In this document: in pieces, positions 8,188 through 17,630 of the stretch
Position numbering within the stretch: position 1 is the first letter of the stretch
Layout: every line of letters starts with the position of its first letter
DNA from: Candidatus Proximibacter danicus
Lineage (GTDB): Bacteria > Pseudomonadota > Gammaproteobacteria > Burkholderiales > Rhodocyclaceae
Assembly (NCBI GenBank): GCA_016710885.1
Contig: JADJUC010000001.1
Coordinates: 186,001-250,000, forward strand
Length of the DNA stretch: 64,000 nucleotides
Reading direction: 5' to 3'
Program-made: the position numbers and the translations under genes
The notes under the pieces: generated by a model
Databases searched by the model: none
Told to the model about the DNA's origin: nothing
What the model saw: only the letters and a program-made list of their open reading frames with translations

Positions 8188-8861
8188 ACCTTGATCATCA
8201 ACACATCCACCTCACCCTGCCGCACGCAGTGCTGGAAGGCGAGCTGGTGCTGCCCCACCACAGCCAGGGACTGGTTATTTTTGTCGCCGGCTGTGGCAGC
8301 GCAGCCATGGCGAGCGCGGGAGAGATTGATCAACAACTGTATCAGTCAGGTTTCGGCACCCTGACCATCGATCTGCTGATCGAAAGCGAATGCCACTATG
8401 CCGATGCCGAGAGCCATCTGCCACATCTCGTCGAACGCCTGCTGGCAGTCATCGCGCATTTGCGCCGGCTGATGGACAGCGAGAGCATCGCCGAGCAGCC
8501 CATCGGCCTTGTCGCCGCCGGTACGGCAACGCCAGTCGCGGCACGCGTCGCAGCACTGCGCGACAAGGAGGTGAAGGCACTGGTCTGCCACGGCGGTCTG
8601 ATCGACCTGGCGGGATTGCAGTTTCTGAAGGTCTTGCAGGCGCCGCTATTGATGATCGCCGATGCCGAAGATGAACGCGCCGCAACCAATCTGCAGCGCG
8701 CCCGGCCGCATATCGCTGCGCCAGTGGGGTTTGAACGGCTGGCGAGCGAGGATGCAGGTGACGAAGGAAGCGCCAAAAAAAACGCCGGGGGAACAACGAA
8801 AACCGCGAACATTGCAGTAGCACACACGGTGCGTTGGTTCCAGCAGCATCTGCGCCGCTGA
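8184..8861 (+). CDS. Alpha/beta-hydrolase-like protein lacking the nucleophile
   Basis: The 225-aa protein resembles small dienelactone-hydrolase-like proteins: LVIFVAGCGSA near the N-terminus matches the oxyanion-loop region, and LLMIADAEDE matches the strand bearing the acid. The expected nucleophile elbow (GxSxG) reads GLVAAGTATPVA, with Gly where Ser is expected. No clear catalytic His is seen in its usual C-terminal place; the tail is Gly/Lys-rich. The ATG overlaps the amrS stop, making it the fourth gene of the AmmeMemoRadiSam operon. It may be a non-catalytic binding protein. The family call is moderate because the sequence is divergent. Confidence 0.65.
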   Translation: MNLDHQHIHLTLPHAVLEGELVLPHHSQGLVIFVAGCGSAAMASAGEIDQQLYQSGFGTLTIDLLIESECHYADAESHLPHLVERLLAVIAHLRRLMDSESIAEQPIGLVAAGTATPVAARVAALRDKEVKALVCHGGLIDLAGLQFLKVLQAPLLMIADAEDERAATNLQRARPHIAAPVGFERLASEDAGDEGSAKKNAGGTTKTANIAVAHTVRWFQQHLRR

Positions 8862-8880
8862 ACCCACGCACGTCAGGGCA

Positions 8881-11640
8881 TTATTCGATCGCGCCCAAAC
8901 CGGCAAGCACTTCATCGAGCGCCACCACGACCGCCGCGATCGCCGCATTTTCTGCGGCCCGATCGCCCTTGACGACCACTGATTCCAGTTCAGCCGCAAC
9001 CTGCCGCAAACGTTCGGCACCGAGGCTTGCCGAAGCGCCTTTGAGGGTATGCGCAAAGCGATGAAGCACTTCTCGATTGTCTTCAGCCTGTAACGTCCGC
9101 AGCCGTGCGGCGCTACCCGAGTATTGTTCGCGGAAGACCACAAGGAGCCGGCGACAACTGGCAACCCGTCCCTTCATGCGCTGCAGCAACAACGCGCGAT
9201 CGATCCCCGGCAATAGCGGCAGTTCAGCATCGACCGCAGCGGTCGCTGGTAGTGGCGGCGCAGCCCTTTCGCTCGCCACAGCTGCTGCGGGAGCAGGAGC
9301 GTGGGTGTCAGCGATCAGTGTATCGACTGCGCTTTTCGGTGCGTAGAAATTGAGTATCCGGTAAAGGTCAACAATCTCGAATGGTTTGGTCAGGACATCG
9401 TTCATGCCAATGGCCATACAGCGCTCGCGATCTTCCACGCCGGCGTTGGCAGTCAGCGCAACGATCGGCAGCGCATTCCAGCGTTCATTCTGGCGGATCA
9501 GCCGGGTCGCTTGAAGCCCGTCCATCTCCGGCATCATGATGTCCATCAGGACCAGATCAAAATTCTTTTCCAGCAGTCGCCGAATGACCTGCTGTCCGTT
9601 CTCGACAACCTCGGCAATGACCCCGACATCACCGAGAATTTCGAGGACCATTTCCTGGTTGAAACGATTATCTTCTGCCAGCAGTACCCGCATCCCTGGC
9701 GGAAGAACGGGCGGGCTCAACGCTCCGGCGCTGTTTTCGGCAGCCATGGCATCGAGTTTTTTACGCCAGATGTCGTCGGCAATCCGCAGCGGCACAACGA
9801 ATTGAAAGGTGCTGCCTTGTCCAGGCGTGCTCTCCACCCAGATGCGACCGCCCATCATCGTCACCAGCTCGCGGGAAATGGCCAGACCGAGGCCGGTGCC
9901 GCCATAACGACGGGCCGTTGAGGTATCCGCTTGCGAAAACGGCTGAAAAAGTTTGCTCAGTTCTTCCGCTGACAAACCGATGCCGGTATCGGCCACCGAA
10001 AACTTGAGCATGGCTTTGTCATCGATGATCTCCTGGCAGTTACAGCGCACGGCGACGCCGCCCTGGCTGGTGAATTTGACCGCATTGCCGATCAGATTGG
10101 TCAGAATCTGCGACAGTCGCAAGGGATCGCCAACGAGATAGGGCGGTACCTCCGGCGAGATTTCGAGGGCCAGGCGCAAACCCTTTTCCTCCGCCAGTTG
10201 ATTGGCAAAAGTGGCTATGCCATCGATCACGTAGCGCAGCGAAAAACCGGTGTTCTCCAGTTGCAGGCGCCCTGACTCGATTTTAGAAATATCGAGGATG
10301 TCGTTGATGATGCCAAGCAACAGGCGCGCCGAGACGTTAACCTTGCGCACATACTCGTGCTGTCGGGGTTCAAGGCTACTTTTCAGGGCGAGGCTGGACA
10401 TGCCGATGATGGCATTCATCGGCGTGCGGATTTCGTGACTCATCGCGGCCAGGAAACTTCCCTTGGCCTGATTGGCCAGATCTGCCTCCTCTCTAGCCTT
10501 GACGAGTTCCGCCGTGCGCTCGGCAACCAGCGATTCAAGGTGCTGGCGATAGCGCAGAACCTCATCTTCGGCACGCCGACGCTCGGTGATGTCGGCAATG
10601 ATCCAGGTGCGCGTGCCATCGGGCTCATCAGCATCGTTGGCGCGACCGGTCATGGCCGCGGAAAAAACCCGGCCATCCTTGCGCCGCAAGGTCAGCTCGC
10701 GCGAATAACTCTCGCCGCGCGAGAAGATGCCTCGTGTCTCCAGTGCTACGCGGTCGTACGCTGCATCGGAATCGAAAAGAACGGTGACCGGCTTTCCGGT
10801 CAGTTCGTCGGCGGCATAGCCAAACAGTGTTTCCAGGCGATTGTTGCAGGAGACGATGAGTCGCTGGTGGGTCACCAGAATACCGACCAGGGCGTTATTC
10901 AGAACGGCGTTCTGTTCGGCCAGCAGCGCCCGTGTTTCATCTTCGGCAAAGCGGCGGCTGACGATGGCATCGCGGAAGCGCAGCACCGCCAGCGAAATCC
11001 GGCCGATTTCATCCTCGCGGTCGGCCCCGGACAAGGAAATCTGCGTTTCGCCATGCTCCAGCCGGTCGAGGGCATGCAGGATATCGTTGAGCGGTCGTCC
11101 GATTCGCCGGAAAATCAGATAGATCACCAGGCCAAGTACCAGACCAAGCAAACCGGTGACGAGAATCGAATTGACGATCAGTACGTGGAATTCTGCGGTC
11201 AGCGGCGCCCGGGAATGCGCCAGCGTCAAGCGACCGACATCGACCGTGCGCTGATGGTCGTGATAAACGATGCGCCGCGTCGCCGTAAATACTTCGGCGG
11301 GGTCAACGCGGGGCGCTCCAGCAGCGGCGATTTCGATCCCCTCCAGATCGCTGACGCTGACGCTGGCGACATCAGGATCGGCGCCGATGGCATTGACCGT
11401 GCTGAGGACGGCCAGTTCGTTGAAATCGTACATCGGTCTGGCCAGCGATTCGGCCATCAGGGTCGCCAGTCGCTCGGTGCGGTCAACCAGCGATTCAGTC
11501 AGACGCTCCTGCCGGTAGGAGATGGTCAGCGCCGCATACACCCCGAAGACAACCCATACGGCAAGAATCAGCGCCGCCAGCATGCGGAAACGCAGACTGC
11601 CGAACGGCGTCGAAAAGAATTTCATGTGGCGCAGGTTCAT
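8881..11640 (-). CDS. Hybrid sensor histidine kinase (HAMP-PAS-HisKA-HATPase-REC-Hpt)
   Basis: A 919-aa membrane kinase. Parts in order: first helix (about 20-40), a periplasmic domain of about 120 residues, second helix (about 165-190), HAMP, PAS (about 255-370), a coiled coil, HisKA with AAMSHEIRTPMNAI (about 415), HATPase (NLIGNAVKFT, DTGIGLS, GTGLGLAIS), a receiver with LLAEDNRFNQEM and DLVLMDIMMPEMDG, and a C-terminal Hpt with HRFAHTLKGASASLG. This is a complete His-Asp-His relay needing a separate output regulator; none is adjacent. The start at 11640 has GGAAG 8 bases upstream; the in-frame ATG at 11625 has no such site. Confidence 0.88.
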   Translation of the reverse strand: MNLRHMKFFSTPFGSLRFRMLAALILAVWVVFGVYAALTISYRQERLTESLVDRTERLATLMAESLARPMYDFNELAVLSTVNAIGADPDVASVSVSDLEGIEIAAAGAPRVDPAEVFTATRRIVYHDHQRTVDVGRLTLAHSRAPLTAEFHVLIVNSILVTGLLGLVLGLVIYLIFRRIGRPLNDILHALDRLEHGETQISLSGADREDEIGRISLAVLRFRDAIVSRRFAEDETRALLAEQNAVLNNALVGILVTHQRLIVSCNNRLETLFGYAADELTGKPVTVLFDSDAAYDRVALETRGIFSRGESYSRELTLRRKDGRVFSAAMTGRANDADEPDGTRTWIIADITERRRAEDEVLRYRQHLESLVAERTAELVKAREEADLANQAKGSFLAAMSHEIRTPMNAIIGMSSLALKSSLEPRQHEYVRKVNVSARLLLGIINDILDISKIESGRLQLENTGFSLRYVIDGIATFANQLAEEKGLRLALEISPEVPPYLVGDPLRLSQILTNLIGNAVKFTSQGGVAVRCNCQEIIDDKAMLKFSVADTGIGLSAEELSKLFQPFSQADTSTARRYGGTGLGLAISRELVTMMGGRIWVESTPGQGSTFQFVVPLRIADDIWRKKLDAMAAENSAGALSPPVLPPGMRVLLAEDNRFNQEMVLEILGDVGVIAEVVENGQQVIRRLLEKNFDLVLMDIMMPEMDGLQATRLIRQNERWNALPIVALTANAGVEDRERCMAIGMNDVLTKPFEIVDLYRILNFYAPKSAVDTLIADTHAPAPAAAVASERAAPPLPATAAVDAELPLLPGIDRALLLQRMKGRVASCRRLLVVFREQYSGSAARLRTLQAEDNREVLHRFAHTLKGASASLGAERLRQVAAELESVVVKGDRAAENAAIAAVVVALDEVLAGLGAIE

Positions 11641-11889
11641 GCGCTTGGCTTCCGCGCAAAAGGAACGAACAAAACACCAGGCAGAACAAAACAATACCGA
11701 CGGGGCTGCATGACTCTCCAGCGAGCAGTGGAATACGGGAATCGACTTTTAAATGGCATATCGATGATGCCAACTCGCCAACAGAATGTCGACTGATTCG
11801 GTACATTTGCTGCGATCAGAAACTGCGGACGCCTCCACGGCAAGCACGACGATAACCGTCAGGACCGTGTCATCAACAAATCAGCTCAC

Positions 11890-11919
11890 TTGGGAGCATC
11901 TCGTGGCAACCGCTATAAT
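11890..11919 (+). promoter_or_regulatory. Putative sigma-70 promoter of mfd
   Basis: TTGGGA (11890-11895) and a perfect TATAAT (11914-11919) are separated by 18 bases. The chosen mfd ATG at 11930 lies only 10 bases after the -10 box, so the transcript would be leaderless or nearly so. If correct, the in-frame codons upstream of 11930 are not translated from this promoter. The region 11641-11929 otherwise holds only the divergent kinase's leader and no gene that I can support. Confidence 0.5.
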
Positions 11920-11929
11920 GCGATCCCCC

Positions 11930-14900
11930 ATGCAGCCACGCCGTCCCTCTCTCCTTCGCGTCAGCCTGCTGCCGGACTGGGAAACCCTGCCCTACGACAG
12001 CTTTTCACCACACCACGACCTCGTCTCCGAGCGTCTGGCAACGCTCTATGCGATTACCCGTGGCGAATGCGACATCCTGCTGCTGCCGGCTTCGACGGCG
12101 CTATACCGCCTGTCGCCGCCGGCCTGGCTGGCGGCCTACACCTTCTTCATCAAGGTCGGCGAGGCGCTTGACGCTGAAGCGCTGCGCAAGCAGATGGCGC
12201 TGGCCGGCTACACCCACGTCACCCAGGTTGTCTCGCCGGGTGAATTCTCGATCCGTGGCGGCCTGATCGATCTGTACCCGATGGGATCGGCCCTGCCTTA
12301 CCGGCTCGACCTGTTCGACGATCAGATCGAGAGCATCAAGACCTTCGACGTCGACAGCCAGCGCACCCTCTATCCGGTACCGGAAATCCGCCTGCTGCCG
12401 GCGCGCGAGTTCCCCATGGACGATGCCGGGCGAACCCGTTTCCGCCAGCGTTTCCGCGAAACCTTTGAAGGCGATCCGGCAAAATCCGGCATCTATCGCG
12501 ACATCTCCGCCGGAACGCCGTCGGCAGGTATCGAATACTGGCTGCCGTTGTTCTTCGAGGAAACCGCCACTCTCTTCGACTATCTGCCGGCCGACGCGGT
12601 TCTCTGCCTGCACAACGACGTACCCGAAGCCATTCGCGACTTCTGGCGCGAGACCCAGTCGCGCTACCAGATGCACTCGGGCGACCGGGCGCGACCCCTG
12701 CTGCCCCCGGCCGACCTGTTCCTCAGCGAGGAACAGTTCTTCATCGCCGCCCGTCCGTATGGACGCATGGATCTTGCCCTCGGCGGCGGCAGCGAGGCCT
12801 CGGCACTGCCAGTACCGCCAGTTGCGGTTGACCGCCGGGCAGACGACCCGCTCAGCGCACTCAAGCGTTTTCTCGCAACTTTTTCCGGGCGCACCCTGCT
12901 CCTTGCCGATTCCGCCGGGCGCCGCGAGACGCTTGCCGAACTGCTCGGCGAGCACGGTATCAAGGCCGACGCTGCGGCCGACCCAGCCAGCTTCATTGCT
13001 GGAAAATCCAGCTTCGGGCTAGGCGTCGGCCCGCTCTTTGGCGGCTTCGTTGCCGGCAACATTGCCTTCATCACCGAAGCCGAGCTTTACGCCGGCAGCC
13101 CCTCGACCAAGGCCCGCCGCGCCCAGCGCGATGCGCAGCGCAAGGCTTCGCTGGAAAACTGGCTGCGCGACCTGACCGAACTCAAGGTCGGCGACCCGGT
13201 GGTTCACGAGCAGCACGGTATCGCCCGCTATCAGGGGCTGGTTCACCTTGATCTGGGTGAAGGCGACAACGAGTTCCTCGAACTGCACTACGCCAACGAG
13301 GCCAAGCTCTACGTGCCGGTCTCGCAGTTGCACGTCATCTCGCGCTATTCGGGCAAGGAGCCGGACGCGGCCCCGTTGCATACGCTTGGTTCGCAACAAT
13401 GGGAAAAAGCCAAGCGCCGCGCTGCCCAGCAGGCGCGCGATACCGCCGCCGAACTGCTGGCGCTCTATGCCGTACGAGCGGCACGCCAGGGGCACGCCTT
13501 CGAATTCACCGCGCACGACTACGACGCCTTTGCCGACGGCTTCGGTTTCGAGGAAACACCGGACCAGCAGGCGGCGATCACCGCCGTGGTCGACGACATG
13601 CGCTCGGGCAAGCCGATGGACCGCCTGGTCTGCGGCGATGTCGGCTTCGGCAAGACCGAAGTGGCGCTGCGCGCCGCCTTCTGCGCCGTCGCCGGCGGCA
13701 AGCAGGTCGCCGTGCTGTGCCCGACCACCCTGCTCTGCGAACAGCACTACCAGACCTTCTGCGACCGCTTTGCGCAGGTTTCGCACTCGTGGCCGGTACG
13801 CATTGCCGAGCTGTCGCGCTTCAAGACCGCCAAGGAAAGCACGCAGGCGATGCATGAGCTGGCCGAAGGCAAGCTCGACATCATCATCGGCACGCACAAG
13901 TTGCTGTCCAAGGAAATGAAGTTCGACCGCCTCGGCTTGGTCATCATCGACGAGGAACACCGTTTCGGCGTTCGCCAGAAGGAAGGGCTGAAGAACCTGC
14001 GAGCCGAAGTCGACGTGCTGACGCTCACTGCGACGCCGATCCCGCGCACGCTGGCCATGTCACTCGAAGGCCTGCGCGACTTCTCGGTCATCGCCACCGC
14101 GCCGCAGAAGCGCCTCGCCATCAAGACCTTCGTTTCGCGGCTGTCCGAGGGCATCATCCGCGAAGCCCTGTTGCGCGAGTTCAAGCGCGGCGGCCAGGTG
14201 TACTTCCTGCACAACGAGGTCGACACCATCGAGAACATGCGCGTAAAACTGGGCAAGCTGTTGCCGGAAGCGCGCATCGTGGTCGGCCACGGCCAGATGA
14301 ATGAACGCGAACTGGAACGGGTGATGCGCGACTTCACGCAGCAGCGCGCCAACCTGCTGCTGTGCACGACGATCATCGAAACTGGCATCGACAACCCGCA
14401 CGCCAACACCATCCTGATCAACCGCGCCGAGAAATTCGGCCTTGCCCAGTTGCACCAGCTGCGCGGCCGCGTCGGCCGTTCGCACCATCAGGCCTACGCC
14501 TACCTGCTGACGCACGATGGATGGAACGAAAAATCGGGTGAAAACTCAGGCCTGACCAAGCAGGCCAGGCAACGGCTGGAAGCGATCCAGCACATGGAAG
14601 AACTCGGCTCCGGCTTCTACCTGGCCATGCACGACCTGGAAATTCGCGGCGCCGGCGAAGTGCTCGGCGACAACCAGTCGGGCGAGATGCAGGAAGTCGG
14701 CTTCAACCTGTTCACCGAAATGCTCAACCGCGCCGTTGCCGCGCTCAAGCAGGGCAAGGAACCGGACCTGACGCAGCCGCTCGGCATCGCCACCGAAATC
14801 AACCTGCACACCCCGGCCCTGCTGCCAAACGCCTACGCACCGGATGTGCATGAGCGGCTCACCCTCTACAAGCGGCTGGCCAACTGCGACGCGCTTGAGG

Positions 14901-15232
14901 AAATCGATGCCCTGCAGGAAGAACTGATCGATCGCTTCGGCGAGTTGCCGCCACAGGCACAATCGCTGCTGGCCACGCATCGCGTACGCCTGTTGGTAAA
15001 GCCTTATTGCGTTGCCAAGCTCGACGCCACCAGCGAGCAGATTGTTGTTCAGTTCAGCCCGGAATTCGCCAAGCTGGCGCCGATCGAGCCGATCCGCATC
15101 ATCAACCTGATCCAGAAAAACCGCAGCTACAAGCTCGCCGGGCAGGACAAGCTGCTATTCTCCCGTCATTCACCCACCCTGAGCGACAAGGTGGCGGCGA
15201 TCAAAGAGCTGTTCAAGCAACTGACCGCCTGA
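11930..15232 (+). CDS. mfd: Transcription-repair coupling factor, short N-terminus
   Basis: Mfd displaces RNA polymerase stalled at DNA lesions and recruits UvrA. Visible domains: a UvrB-homology region (from DWETLPYDSF), a CarD-like polymerase-interacting domain (VHEQHGIARYQG), RecG-like helicase motifs (CGDVGFGKTEVALRAAF, Walker A; DEEHRFGV; LTATPIPRT; QLRGRVGRS) and a C-terminal TRCF domain. From the ATG at 11930 the protein is about 1100 aa, against 1148 in E. coli. About 15 residues precede DWETLPYD, where E. coli has about 70, and the upstream in-frame sequence to 11786 does not resemble the missing part. A deletion or misassembly in domain 1a is likely. Confidence 0.88.
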   Translation: MQPRRPSLLRVSLLPDWETLPYDSFSPHHDLVSERLATLYAITRGECDILLLPASTALYRLSPPAWLAAYTFFIKVGEALDAEALRKQMALAGYTHVTQVVSPGEFSIRGGLIDLYPMGSALPYRLDLFDDQIESIKTFDVDSQRTLYPVPEIRLLPAREFPMDDAGRTRFRQRFRETFEGDPAKSGIYRDISAGTPSAGIEYWLPLFFEETATLFDYLPADAVLCLHNDVPEAIRDFWRETQSRYQMHSGDRARPLLPPADLFLSEEQFFIAARPYGRMDLALGGGSEASALPVPPVAVDRRADDPLSALKRFLATFSGRTLLLADSAGRRETLAELLGEHGIKADAAADPASFIAGKSSFGLGVGPLFGGFVAGNIAFITEAELYAGSPSTKARRAQRDAQRKASLENWLRDLTELKVGDPVVHEQHGIARYQGLVHLDLGEGDNEFLELHYANEAKLYVPVSQLHVISRYSGKEPDAAPLHTLGSQQWEKAKRRAAQQARDTAAELLALYAVRAARQGHAFEFTAHDYDAFADGFGFEETPDQQAAITAVVDDMRSGKPMDRLVCGDVGFGKTEVALRAAFCAVAGGKQVAVLCPTTLLCEQHYQTFCDRFAQVSHSWPVRIAELSRFKTAKESTQAMHELAEGKLDIIIGTHKLLSKEMKFDRLGLVIIDEEHRFGVRQKEGLKNLRAEVDVLTLTATPIPRTLAMSLEGLRDFSVIATAPQKRLAIKTFVSRLSEGIIREALLREFKRGGQVYFLHNEVDTIENMRVKLGKLLPEARIVVGHGQMNERELERVMRDFTQQRANLLLCTTIIETGIDNPHANTILINRAEKFGLAQLHQLRGRVGRSHHQAYAYLLTHDGWNEKSGENSGLTKQARQRLEAIQHMEELGSGFYLAMHDLEIRGAGEVLGDNQSGEMQEVGFNLFTEMLNRAVAALKQGKEPDLTQPLGIATEINLHTPALLPNAYAPDVHERLTLYKRLANCDALEEIDALQEELIDRFGELPPQAQSLLATHRVRLLVKPYCVAKLDATSEQIVVQFSPEFAKLAPIEPIRIINLIQKNRSYKLAGQDKLLFSRHSPTLSDKVAAIKELFKQLTA

Positions 15233-15269
15233 AAGCTCCGACTGTCGCTCGCCGAATGGAGCGATAGCA

Positions 15270-16292
15270 ATGGCGAAAACTGCACTGGTACTGGGCGGTG
15301 GCGCCCCCAACGCAACCCTGATGTCAGGCGCTCTGGTGGCTTTCGCCGAGGCCGGCGTGCATTTCGACGTCATTTCCACCGCCGGCGCGGGAGCCTTGAT
15401 CGGCCTGCTCTACGTGGCCCCGGCCAAGGGTACGCCGATTGAAGCCCTGAAACAGACCACCGAGATGGGCGTCGCCGACGCCATCTACGATCACTTCCCG
15501 ATCAACTACAAGGTCTTCCAGAAATCCGGTACGGCAGCCGATCTTTACCGTCGCATGCTGGCGATGAACCCATTGGCGCAGTCCATCGCTACCGAACACG
15601 GCGACTCGGCCATGGAAAAGCTGTTTTCCGACTGGGTCCAACTGCTGTTCACCAGCGCCTGCCCGACCGACCTCAGCGGACGCAGCCTGGGGCTTTGCGC
15701 CAGCGTACCTTTCCTCGAAGAAACAGTAGATTTCGACGCCTTGCGGAAGATTGAAACGGCCTTCTACATCAACGCTTACAACATCACCGACCGGCGCATG
15801 GAGAATTTCGCCAAGGCCGAAATCAATGCCGACCACTGTCGCGCTGCGCTGGCCTTCCCTTTCCTTTACCCGCCCTACCCGATCACCGACCCGAAAACCG
15901 GTGTCGAGAAGTATTACTACGAAGGGGCGGCCCACGACTGCCTCAACTACAAGGCGCTGGTCGATCACGAACCGGAGGTCAAGCGCATCGTCGTCTTCGA
16001 CGTGCTCGGGGCCGACGAACTGATGCGCACGCCGCGCGATCTCTACGACGCCTGGCTGCTGTCTATCATTACGCCACTGGTGGAAATCGCCCGTGACGAT
16101 ACGAAGATTTTCGAAGCAGTCCACAACCGCAACAACGAACGCCAGTTGTTCAAGGTGCCCTTCGACATCCCCAAGGATCACCTGGTGGAGGCCCTCGACT
16201 GGTCACGTTCGAACCTGGAAATACTGTTCAAGGCAGGTTACGACTCAGCGAGGCGCTACCTCGCCGGCGATGGACGCGCGCTACTGGGATGA
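15270..16292 (+). CDS. Patatin-like protein without catalytic Ser-Asp dyad
   Basis: A 340-aa protein with a patatin/phospholipase fold signature. LVLGGGAPNATLMSGAL at the N-terminus corresponds to the glycine-rich oxyanion loop. The nucleophile segment reads VISTAGAGALIG, where active members have GxSxG, so Ser is replaced by Gly. The second catalytic motif, normally DGG or DGA, reads YEGAAHD. Lipase activity therefore looks unlikely. It lies 37 bases after mfd on the same strand with GGAG before the ATG, and overlaps the convergent binding-protein gene by 12 bases. Function unknown; possibly a lipid-binding or regulatory pseudoenzyme. Confidence 0.7.
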   Translation: MAKTALVLGGGAPNATLMSGALVAFAEAGVHFDVISTAGAGALIGLLYVAPAKGTPIEALKQTTEMGVADAIYDHFPINYKVFQKSGTAADLYRRMLAMNPLAQSIATEHGDSAMEKLFSDWVQLLFTSACPTDLSGRSLGLCASVPFLEETVDFDALRKIETAFYINAYNITDRRMENFAKAEINADHCRAALAFPFLYPPYPITDPKTGVEKYYYEGAAHDCLNYKALVDHEPEVKRIVVFDVLGADELMRTPRDLYDAWLLSIITPLVEIARDDTKIFEAVHNRNNERQLFKVPFDIPKDHLVEALDWSRSNLEILFKAGYDSARRYLAGDGRALLG

Positions 16293-17537
16293 TGACTTGC
16301 CGGTGAGCCGCGGACACCCGCCCTCAGCCACGGAGCGGAAGGCTCGCTCTCCTGGAACGCTGCGCAAAATTTCCAGGTAGTCCCACGGTTCCTTCACGGC
16401 GGCCGGGGTCTTCACCTGTAACAGAAAGATGTCGTGAATCATCCGCCCGTCTTCACGCAGACGGGCATTGCGCACAATCGGGTCGCGAATCGGAATCTCG
16501 CGCATGGTTTTCACCACCACGGTACCGACATCGCTGTTGGCCGCCTTCACCGCCTTGAAATAGTGGGTCAGCGACGAATAGACCCCGGCCTGCAGATCGC
16601 TCGGCATGGCGCCGGTGCGCTCAAAAAAACGCTGCGACCAGGCGCGCGACTCGGCATCCATGTTCCAGTAGAAGGAGTGCGACAGGCGTAACCCCTGTGC
16701 AAGCTGAGGCTTCATGAGATGCACGTCGTTGAGCGCCGTGGCAACAGCGGCCAGCATCGTCTGGCCCTTGCTGACGCGCAGCAGATCGAAGGCTTCCCGT
16801 ACGGTGTTGATCATGTCCTGGCCGGCATTGACCAGGGCAATCACTTGCGCCCCGGACGCCGAAGCCTGGCGCAGCTTGGCAAAGAGATCCAGCTCGCCGA
16901 GCGTATGCCTGACACTTCCCAGCACCGTACCGCCGCTATTGCGAACAATGGTTGAAAGCGACGCTTCGACGTTGTTTCCGAAAGCATTGTCTACTGTCAC
17001 GAAGTACCAGGTCTTTGCCCCCGAGCGGGTGAGCTCGCCACCAAGGACGGTGTTGAAGGCATGACCGTCGTACATCCAGTGAATGCCGGTCGGCGCACAT
17101 TTACTGCCGGTAATTTCGGTCGTCATGACGCCGTTGTAAAAAACGACCGCACCACGCGGGCGGTTGATTTCCTGAACCAGCAGCGCCAGTGGTGAGCTGG
17201 CCACATCGGCAATGACATCGATGCCTTTTTCGTACAGCCATTCGCGCGCAACGCGCGAAACCTGGTCAGCACTGTTGGCGTGATCCTCATGCAGCAGACG
17301 AATCGGCTTGCCGTTGATTTTTCCACCAACATCCTCGATAGCCATTTGCGCAGCAACGACCGAGCCCTGGCCGGTGATATGCGCGTAGATCGACTTCATG
17401 TCCACCAGCAGGCCGACGCGAATCTCGTCATCGCTGATTTCGGCCTGTGCCGCACCGCTTGCCACCGCAACGGAAACGACCAGCGCCAAAAAGCGGAGCA
17501 CGTGACAAAGGCGAAAGTCGGAAAAATTGTTTATCAT
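16281..17537 (-). CDS. Periplasmic substrate-binding protein (type 1, Leu/amide family)
   Basis: A 418-aa secreted binding protein. The ATG at 17537 puts a signal peptide at the start (LRFLALVVSVAVASGAAQA, cleaved before EISD). The mature part follows the branched-chain amino acid/urea binding-protein pattern: IRVGLLVDMKSIYAHITGQG, AAQMAIEDVGG, INGKPIRLLHEDHANSADQ and YFVTVDNAFG. No permease or ATPase gene is adjacent. Instead it diverges, with 93 bases between, from a hybrid kinase whose periplasmic loop is helical, so it may deliver a ligand signal to that kinase. The ligand cannot be read from sequence. Confidence 0.85.
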   Translation of the reverse strand: MINNFSDFRLCHVLRFLALVVSVAVASGAAQAEISDDEIRVGLLVDMKSIYAHITGQGSVVAAQMAIEDVGGKINGKPIRLLHEDHANSADQVSRVAREWLYEKGIDVIADVASSPLALLVQEINRPRGAVVFYNGVMTTEITGSKCAPTGIHWMYDGHAFNTVLGGELTRSGAKTWYFVTVDNAFGNNVEASLSTIVRNSGGTVLGSVRHTLGELDLFAKLRQASASGAQVIALVNAGQDMINTVREAFDLLRVSKGQTMLAAVATALNDVHLMKPQLAQGLRLSHSFYWNMDAESRAWSQRFFERTGAMPSDLQAGVYSSLTHYFKAVKAANSDVGTVVVKTMREIPIRDPIVRNARLREDGRMIHDIFLLQVKTPAAVKEPWDYLEILRSVPGERAFRSVAEGGCPRLTGKSSSQ

Positions 17538-17630
17538 CTTCAATAGACTGGCGGTGCCGAGCACACAGGATTGATGCCGAAAGCTGGAGCATCGAACCAT
17601 TGCCGATACCCTGTCAAGAACAATACGAGA

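Noticed and set aside
10357..11796. Long + strand open frame of about 479 codons opposite the hybrid kinase
   Set aside because: It is antisense to a kinase with full domain content; its composition is that of a shadow frame in GC-rich DNA and no domain is recognisable.
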